Assembly: GCA_016930835.1 (NCBI GenBank)
Contig: JAFGGA010000046.1
Location: forward strand, 1 to 57,264
Direction of reading: 5' to 3'
DNA length: 57,264 nt
DNA from: Deltaproteobacteria bacterium
GTDB taxonomy: Bacteria > Desulfobacterota > DSM-4660 > Desulfatiglandales > HGW-15
The position numbers and the translations under genes are program-made. The notes beneath the pieces were generated by a model, which saw only the letters and a program-made list of their open reading frames with translations, made no database searches and was not told the DNA's origin. Numbering within the stretch: position 1 is the first letter of the stretch; each line of letters opens with the position of its first letter. Below are positions 52,090-57,264 of this stretch, piece after piece.

Positions 52090-52904
52090 GACGTTTTTTC
52101 ATCGCCGCGGTGCTGGCCTTGCTGCTGCACGTCTTACTCTTTAGTGCAAGTACGGACCGGTCTAATAAAAAAGAAATTCAATGGGCGCGACCCGAGCCCA
52201 TTACATTGGCCCTGACCTATTACCGACCACCAAAACCTCGTCCAAAGCCCCAAGAGCGGATCGTGTCTCCCAAACCCCAACCCAAACCCATTCTCCAGGA
52301 TAAAAAACCGGCGCAAAAAAAGGTTGTGCAACCCCCCCCGCCGCCTCCTCTGGCCCCACCACCTCCTGAAAAACAAGAACCTGTTCCTGAGCCAAAGGAA
52401 GTTCACGTAGAGGAGGTCAAACCGCAGCCGCCGCTTACGGAGACGCCCATCCCGGAACCGAAAGAATCGGCTATAGAGACGATGGAACCAAAGGAAGAAG
52501 AGGATGTCGTTGAAACGATTGAACCACAACAAGAGCAGGTCATTGAAACCGCCTCCATTCCGGAAATCAAGAGCATTGATGCTATTATTATGGAAGACAT
52601 GGCGGATGAACCTCCGGCTCCGGGATCCCTTCCCTTACAGATGGCCATTCCTGCATTTAGGGAAGAACCCGTCTATCCGAGGATAGCCAAGAGGCGAGGC
52701 TATGAGGGGACTGTCATTTTAAAGGTCCTTGTGGGTGTAGATGGGAGCGTGGCCGATCTCGAAATTCTGGAGTCCAGCGGACATGATATATTGGATCAGG
52801 CAGCCGGAAAATCCGTCCGAAAATGGATGTTTGAGCCCTGGAAAAAAGGAGACGAACCCATTGAGATGTGGGGGCAGGTTGTAGTACGGTTTCAGTTGAG
52901 ATAA
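52086..52904 (+). CDS. tonB: TonB energy transducer
   Basis: A 272-residue TonB. An N-terminal membrane anchor (FFIAAVLALLLHVLLF) with the conserved His, a Pro/Lys/Glu-rich spacer (about 40-160, including PPPPPPLAPPPP) and a C-terminal TonB domain (YPRIAKRRGYEGTVILKV, SGHDILDQAA, VRKWMFEPWKKG) are seen. The start is TTG overlapping the exbD stop. Last gene of the island, followed by an inverted repeat. Confidence 0.93.
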   Translation: MRRFFIAAVLALLLHVLLFSASTDRSNKKEIQWARPEPITLALTYYRPPKPRPKPQERIVSPKPQPKPILQDKKPAQKKVVQPPPPPPLAPPPPEKQEPVPEPKEVHVEEVKPQPPLTETPIPEPKESAIETMEPKEEEDVVETIEPQQEQVIETASIPEIKSIDAIIMEDMADEPPAPGSLPLQMAIPAFREEPVYPRIAKRRGYEGTVILKVLVGVDGSVADLEILESSGHDILDQAAGKSVRKWMFEPWKKGDEPIEMWGQVVVRFQLR

Positions 52905-52912
52905 GATGCCTG

Positions 52913-52968
52913 CACATTATTCGGATGAAAAATGAGAATTTTTGCACATTTTTTGTCCGAATAATGTG
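52913..52968 (+). terminator. Inverted repeat after tonB, possible terminator
   Basis: CACATTATTCGGA (52913-52925) is exactly complemented at 52956-52968, with the pairing continuing imperfectly inward. It lies 8 nt after the tonB stop. No clear T-run follows, so it may be a mobile palindrome rather than a terminator. Confidence 0.5.
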
Positions 52969-53014
52969 AAAAAATGCCAAATTTCCGCCCGAATGCCCCT
53001 TCTTTTTTTAATCG

Positions 53015-53036
53015 CTCTATTATTGGTGGAGTAAAG
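53015..53036 (+). repeat. Direct repeat, left copy, flanking the AAA/DUF4143 gene
   Basis: 22 bp encoding LYYW-SK in one frame; 20 of 22 positions match 54641-54662. The right copy lies inside a DUF4143 C-terminal fragment, so this left copy is probably also a scrap of such a gene. Confidence 0.55.
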
Positions 53037-53174
53037 AAATTCCTGTCATTTGGTATAGCCCCAAATCTTCCATATAATCTCTTGACTGAATAATAATTGT
53101 ATGTCATTATTTGACCTATTGATAGAACAATGAATGTAATAAAATGTAGGCAATTTAGAACGCTTAGCGCATAA

Positions 53175-54518
53175 ATGATTATTCATCGAAAAATCGAGTC
53201 TGTATTATTAGGCTGGAAAAACTCTGAAAACAGAAAACCCGTGATTCTGCGAGGAGCGAGACAGGTAGGGAAAACATTCATTATTAACCGTTTTTCCAGC
53301 AATTATGATGATTTTGTTGAAGTCAATCTGGAAAGACCTAGAGAGCGTGAGCTCTTTCATGATTTTAATACCGGCAGGGAACTTATCGAACGTATTCAAC
53401 TTTATAAAGGCCGAAAAATAGATGCTGCGCATACACTCTTATTTATCGATGAGATTCAGCACTCTGCCGGGGCAATCAGATCACTTCGATACATCCATGA
53501 GGATGTAAAGGAATTAAGCGTTATTGCCGCCGGATCACTTCTTGAAGTCTTTTCAAAACAAGAGGGATTTTCTTTTCCTGTTGGCAGGGTTAAGAACCTT
53601 TTCTTATACCCGGTTCATTTTCTCGAATACCTGGAGGCAAAAAATCCGCCCCTTGCAAAAGAGCTACTAAATTTGGAGTTGACCAAAGAAACGCCTCACC
53701 ATGATTTATTCATTCAGGCATTTAATGAATATGCGTTCATCGGGGGCATGCCCGAAGCCCTTTCAAGGTACCTGGAAACCGGATCATATTCTGACCTGCC
53801 GGAGATATATGATGCGATATTGATGGGCTATATTGAAGATGTTGAAAAATATTCAAATATCGCCAAGGTTAAATATTTGAGCCATACCATCGACCGGGCG
53901 CCGCTTTACGCGGGCGAACGGATTACGTATGAAAAATTCGGTGAGTCTTCTTATAGGTCCAGAGAAATGAAAGAAGCGTTTGATGTGCTTGAACGCGCTC
54001 TTCTCGTTCATCGTGCGAGACCGTCAACGTCAACAAAGATTCCGATTATTGAAAAATTAAGGAAGGCGCCGAAACTCTTTTTTCTGGATGTCGGCCTGGC
54101 CAATCATCGTATCGGGTTTAAGACCTTTTTCAATAACAAAAAGGCCTTGGACAATGTTTATCAAGGGAGAATATCAGAGCAAATTGCGGCACAAGAGATG
54201 ATTTCATTAAGCCACAAGGCTCCGTCACTCCATTTCTGGATACGAGAAAAAGGCGCCGCCGAAATAGATTTTCTTTATCCTTTTAAAGAACGGGTCATAC
54301 CCATTGAAATCAAGAGCGGTAAGGCCGGCAAACTCAGATCATTGAATCTTTTTATGGAAAACAGTGATCATCCATACGCTGTTCGTGTTTACTCAGGGAA
54401 AACCAGGGTGGACAAGATAACACTTCCTTCCGGCAAAACCTTTTTTCTTTACTCGATGCCTTATTACCTGTTGCCGAGGCTGGATGAGGCAATAGATGAG
54501 CTGATAACACACTTTTAA
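53175..54518 (+). CDS. AAA (AAA_14) ATPase with DUF4143 domain
   Basis: A 447-residue protein. Walker A GARQVGKTFI (about 27-36), Walker B TLLFIDEIQHS, an arginine/sensor region and the C-terminal DUF4143 nuclease-like domain (HFWIREKGAAEIDFLYPF...IPIEIKSGKAGK) are intact; the D-ExK pattern resembles PD-(D/E)XK nucleases. Such genes are common, mobile, and of unsettled function, often linked with toxin-antitoxin-like or defence behaviour. A candidate -35 (TTGACT) lies near 53082. It is flanked by direct repeats and a DUF4143 fragment. Confidence 0.9.
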   Translation: MIIHRKIESVLLGWKNSENRKPVILRGARQVGKTFIINRFSSNYDDFVEVNLERPRERELFHDFNTGRELIERIQLYKGRKIDAAHTLLFIDEIQHSAGAIRSLRYIHEDVKELSVIAAGSLLEVFSKQEGFSFPVGRVKNLFLYPVHFLEYLEAKNPPLAKELLNLELTKETPHHDLFIQAFNEYAFIGGMPEALSRYLETGSYSDLPEIYDAILMGYIEDVEKYSNIAKVKYLSHTIDRAPLYAGERITYEKFGESSYRSREMKEAFDVLERALLVHRARPSTSTKIPIIEKLRKAPKLFFLDVGLANHRIGFKTFFNNKKALDNVYQGRISEQIAAQEMISLSHKAPSLHFWIREKGAAEIDFLYPFKERVIPIEIKSGKAGKLRSLNLFMENSDHPYAVRVYSGKTRVDKITLPSGKTFFLYSMPYYLLPRLDEAIDELITHF

Positions 54519-54637
54519 GGGTAACATTCCCCTCCGCGGGCCTTTAGCTGACCCCTGAGGGCCTTTCGGCCTAGAGCGACTCGATTTGAGGACTACGAGT
54601 GAGCCACAGCCGAACCCCTCGTCGATATGTCTCAAAT

Positions 54638-54892
54638 CCCCTCTACTATTGGCGGAGTAAAGGCGGGAAGGTGGAAGTTGATTTTCTTTGTGAATTCACG
54701 GACCGGATTTTTCCACTTGAGGTAAAAGCGGGCATTAATCCAAAGAGCAAAAGCCTAAAATCATATGATGATCAATTTCAACCGGATCAACTCATGAGAA
54801 CAAATTTGCTCAATCTCAAAAAGGATGGGAAGATCCGCAATCTACCGCTTTATGCCATATCACGACTCAACACACTTTCTGCAACCGTATAG
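54638..54892 (+). pseudogene. C-terminal fragment of a second DUF4143 ATPase
   Basis: Reads PLYYWRSKGGKVEVDFLCEF, later FPLEVKAGINPKSKSLKSY and LPLYAISRL, matching the end of DUF4143 proteins. The ATPase domain is missing. A frame from 54599 adds about 13 unrelated residues. Confidence 0.75.
54641..54662 (+). repeat. Direct repeat, right copy, flanking the AAA/DUF4143 gene
   Basis: 20 of 22 bases match 53015-53036. It lies within the coding fragment of the truncated DUF4143 gene. Confidence 0.55.
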
Positions 54893-55135
54893 GCGACCTA
54901 ATATCCATGGCCAATAATCTTAGAAAATTAGTAGGGAACCAAAATCAATTCCCATAAAATATCATTGTGCAATTACTATTATTATTGTAAATTGCTCATA
55001 ATTCAGTGTCAGTATACTTATGAATATAGAAGTAATTTGAAATGCTTCTTACCGATGATTCCCTTCCCTACAGCCCTGAAATAGGTTCTCCATCTATGAG
55101 GGGGTTCCTCTGTAAGGTCTATAAGGCAATATAAT

Positions 55136-56374
55136 ATGAAAAAAATATTTTACGGATGGTGGATCGTCTATGCCAGTCTGATCTTAAGCTTTTCCATCGG
55201 AGGAATAGTATTTGCCAGCTTTACGGCCTTTTTCGATCCCCTTGTAGAAGAATTCGGCTGGAGTCACACACAGGTATCCCTTGCATTCAGTCTGAGGGGT
55301 TTCGAAATGTCCCTTTTCGCGCCCGCATTAGGTTTTCTGATCAGCCGTTTCGGGACAAGGAAACTGGTCTTTTTAGGAATTATTATTGTGGGTTTCGGCC
55401 TTTACCTCTTGAGCCTCACCAGATCACTTCCCATATTTTATGCCTCATTTCTTTTCCTGTCGCTCGGAGCTGGTTCATGTAGCGGTATTGTTACTATGAC
55501 CGCTGTTACCAACTGGTTTAAAAAGAACCTAGGAAAAGCCATGGGTGTTCTGAGTTCAGGTTTCGGCGCGAGCGGCCTGATGGTCCCCATCGTCGTATGG
55601 CTCATCGACAGTTACGAGTGGAGGTCGACGCTTGTAATGCTCGGAACTGTCGTGATTGTCGTGTGTATACCCCTTTCTTTTATCTTCCGTGAAAGACCAG
55701 AAGACTTTGGTTATTTACCTGATGGTTTAGAGCCGGATAATAAGGAAAGAGGCGAAGGATTATTCCCTAAGGAAACTGAAATAGGATTAAAGGCTGCACT
55801 TAGACACAGGTCTTTCATTTTCATGCTGGCAATTGATTTCATGAGACAGATGGCCGTTGCAACCATTGCCGTCCACGTAATCCCATATCTCAGTAACGCG
55901 GGCATACCAAGATTAAACGCCGGTATAGTGGCCGCCGCGTTCCCTTTGATCAGCGTTGTCGGCCGCCTGGTCTTCGGATGGCTTGGTGATATCTATGATA
56001 AAAGGTTTATCCTGGCCACTGCCTATGCCTTTCAGGGCATCGGGTTCTTCTCTTTTTGCTATGTGGCCAACCAATGGGCAATGATATCCTTCCTCCTCTT
56101 TTTCTCTATCGGACTTGGAGCAACCATGGTCATCGGCAGGACCATTCTAAGTGAATATTTCGGGCGGAAGTATTTTGGAAAGCTGCTGGGTATAATGATA
56201 GGTGCGGCCTCTATCGGGGGCATACTCGGGCCGACTTTTGCTGGATGGATATTCGATACCTTTCAGTCCTATATTTCCATGTGGCTTCTCTTTTGCGCCT
56301 TCAGCGGTCTTTCCATATGGCTGTCATTGGGCATAAGACCTGTGGGAAAGCCTAGCCTTACAACTACAGCTTAA
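55136..56374 (+). CDS. MFS transporter (monocarboxylate/oxalate-formate antiporter-like)
   Basis: A 412-residue, 12-helix major-facilitator protein starting MKKIFYGWWIVYASLIL, the opening typical of OxlT/MCT-like carriers. FGWSHTQVSLAFSLRG and the cytoplasmic loop GWLGDIYDKRF are recognisable. It probably moves a small carboxylate; the substrate is unknown. AAGG lies about 9 nt before the ATG. It has no obvious operon partner. Confidence 0.88.
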   Translation: MKKIFYGWWIVYASLILSFSIGGIVFASFTAFFDPLVEEFGWSHTQVSLAFSLRGFEMSLFAPALGFLISRFGTRKLVFLGIIIVGFGLYLLSLTRSLPIFYASFLFLSLGAGSCSGIVTMTAVTNWFKKNLGKAMGVLSSGFGASGLMVPIVVWLIDSYEWRSTLVMLGTVVIVVCIPLSFIFRERPEDFGYLPDGLEPDNKERGEGLFPKETEIGLKAALRHRSFIFMLAIDFMRQMAVATIAVHVIPYLSNAGIPRLNAGIVAAAFPLISVVGRLVFGWLGDIYDKRFILATAYAFQGIGFFSFCYVANQWAMISFLLFFSIGLGATMVIGRTILSEYFGRKYFGKLLGIMIGAASIGGILGPTFAGWIFDTFQSYISMWLLFCAFSGLSIWLSLGIRPVGKPSLTTTA

Positions 56375-56512
56375 AGATGTACTGATCACAGCAATGCCAA
56401 AATCTTTGATAGGAGAGTAATATACTATCGAAAGCAGTTCTTTATTCAACCTGACCTTTCATGCCAGTATCTCATAATATCAACCGGATTAAGAATTACG
56501 GACATGTATGAC

Positions 56513-56797
56513 TTACCTTTGATATTTTATTGCATCATACCCACTATAAATGCTGCCAATGATATTTATCCTTTTCATTGTCGAAAGATTGAAATTGGAC
56601 CTCGTTTGTAATGGGGTGCTTATGGCCTTCCCGGTCCTATGGGCCTTTTTCTCCTCCCGGGTCTCCCGGTTGTCCAGGAGATGGGCGAACATGAGAAGGG
56701 GAATCTGCTCGATGACCATGAGGAGGTTGGTGATCTCTCCGGTCCAGAATTCAGTATGGAGTTTATCGACTTGATCTCGTAATTCACCTGTAATCAT
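56513..56797 (-). pseudogene. N-terminal remnant of a type I restriction methylase (HsdM)
   Basis: The first 55 codons from the ATG at 56797 ([38 protein letters not shown]) match the helical N-terminus of HsdM. The rest diverges into unrelated sequence and stops; the methylase domain is absent. Confidence 0.7.
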
Positions 56798-56846
56798 TTG
56801 ATTTAACTCCTTGTATTAGCCACAGACCCAAATAGACAAATACAGA

Positions 56847-57053
56847 CTATTTTATTTCTTTTAAGCGGTATTTTTGAAGCAGGTCGTTTGGTTTTTCGGG
56901 TATTGTGTATTCAATTAGGCCTTTAGATAAAAGTTAGCGAACTACCCTGTTTAGATAACCTGCAACTCCCTCCATTCCGAGACTTTTGGCTATTTCCGCC
57001 TTGGTTAAAAGACCTGAGGAAAGAGCTTTCAAAATTTTTTCCTTCGTTAACAT
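56847..57053 (-). pseudogene. Winged-helix C-terminal fragment with an in-frame stop
   Basis: From 57053 the minus strand reads LTKEKILKALSSGLLTKAEI, GYLNRVVR, a TAA where Glu is expected, then LLSKGLIEYTIPEKPND and QKYRLK to a stop at 56847. This is the winged-helix tail found at the end of ATP-binding transcriptional regulators or helicases. It is followed by the HsdM remnant on the same strand. Confidence 0.6.
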
Positions 57054-57223
57054 TGGCTGTAAATCTGGCTGCATCACCTTTCGACTCTGCCTCGACTCAG
57101 CCCTTTTTTTGGCTTTATACCTCGATCTTGCATGAAGGAATAAAAAATACTTGAAAAACCGCCTGGGTTTACTGTTATTAAAGGGTTTACGCAAACCAAA
57201 TAGAATAACGGGAGGATACCCAG

Positions 57224-57264
57224 ATGGTAAAAACACGGAAGAAGAATAACAGGAAAAAGCGCTC
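57224..57264 (+). CDS. Start of a gene truncated by the window end
   Basis: GGAGG at 57211-57215 is 8 nt from an ATG at 57224, and 13 codons of a very basic peptide (MVKTRKKNNRKKR) run off the window. The ribosome-binding site is good, but too little sequence remains to name the product. Confidence 0.4.
   Translation, partial: MVKTRKKNNRKKR

Overview
The window reads as chromosomal DNA from an anaerobic deltaproteobacterium-type organism (Desulfobacterota). This is inferred from the gene families, not from a database search: a dienoyl-CoA-reductase-like flavoenzyme with an iron-sulfur site, TrpB2, an acyl-CoA dehydrogenase, a DUF2914 protein next to a membrane diadenylate cyclase, and a corrinoid-salvage island with its own TonB system. 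No rRNA, tRNA, CRISPR array or intact insertion sequence was recognised.

Layout. 0-16 kb: mixed housekeeping and accessory genes. These are a FadH-like reductase, an orphan GAF-PilB/GspE ATPase, TrpB2 behind a good promoter and a long leader, two small cysteine-rich proteins, three membrane proteins in a row (one a CPBP protease), an acyl-CoA dehydrogenase, a cytidine-deaminase-fold protein whose catalytic Glu is Val, and a diadenylate cyclase fused to its YbbR regulator. Two small acidic paralogues (13.0 and 16.4 kb) flank the cyclase locus.

16.8-27.5 kb: two converging operons that look like an uncharacterised amide or polyamine-type pathway. The plus-strand operon holds a SpeD-fold pyruvoyl enzyme, a FemAB/GNAT-like acyltransferase, an ATP-grasp ligase and a fold-III PLP decarboxylase. 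The minus-strand operon holds a lysine-2,3-aminomutase-family radical SAM enzyme, a YkgJ cysteine-cluster protein, two D-Ala-D-Ala-ligase-like ATP-grasp enzymes and a GNAT-deacetylase-GNAT triple fusion. Together they carry decarboxylation, aminomutation, amide ligation, acetylation and deacetylation with no carrier protein or NRPS. This is the best candidate here for an undescribed system.

27.7-33.4 kb: a four-gene operon (thioesterase, MFS transporter, two unknowns) and a ModF-like double ABC ATPase, then a gene graveyard of toxin-antitoxin, GNAT, acyltransferase and unidentified fragments.

33.4-52.9 kb: a nearly uninterrupted corrinoid uptake and salvage island. It has cobO, a 59-residue small ORF, a cobalamin riboswitch with terminator, a BtuB-type receptor, a secreted beta-propeller-like protein (possible BtuG analogue), an exported BtuF-CbiZ fusion, cobQ, cobU, cobT, cobS, cobD, cbiB, btuF, btuC, btuD, exbB, exbD and tonB. 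No corrin-ring synthesis genes are present, so the island imports, remodels and reassembles cobamides. Several families of short palindromic repeats sit in its intergenic gaps and even split exbB from exbD.

53-57.3 kb: an AAA/DUF4143 ATPase flanked by direct repeats and a DUF4143 fragment, an MFS transporter, remnants of a restriction methylase (HsdM) and of a winged-helix protein, and the first codons of a gene cut by the window end.
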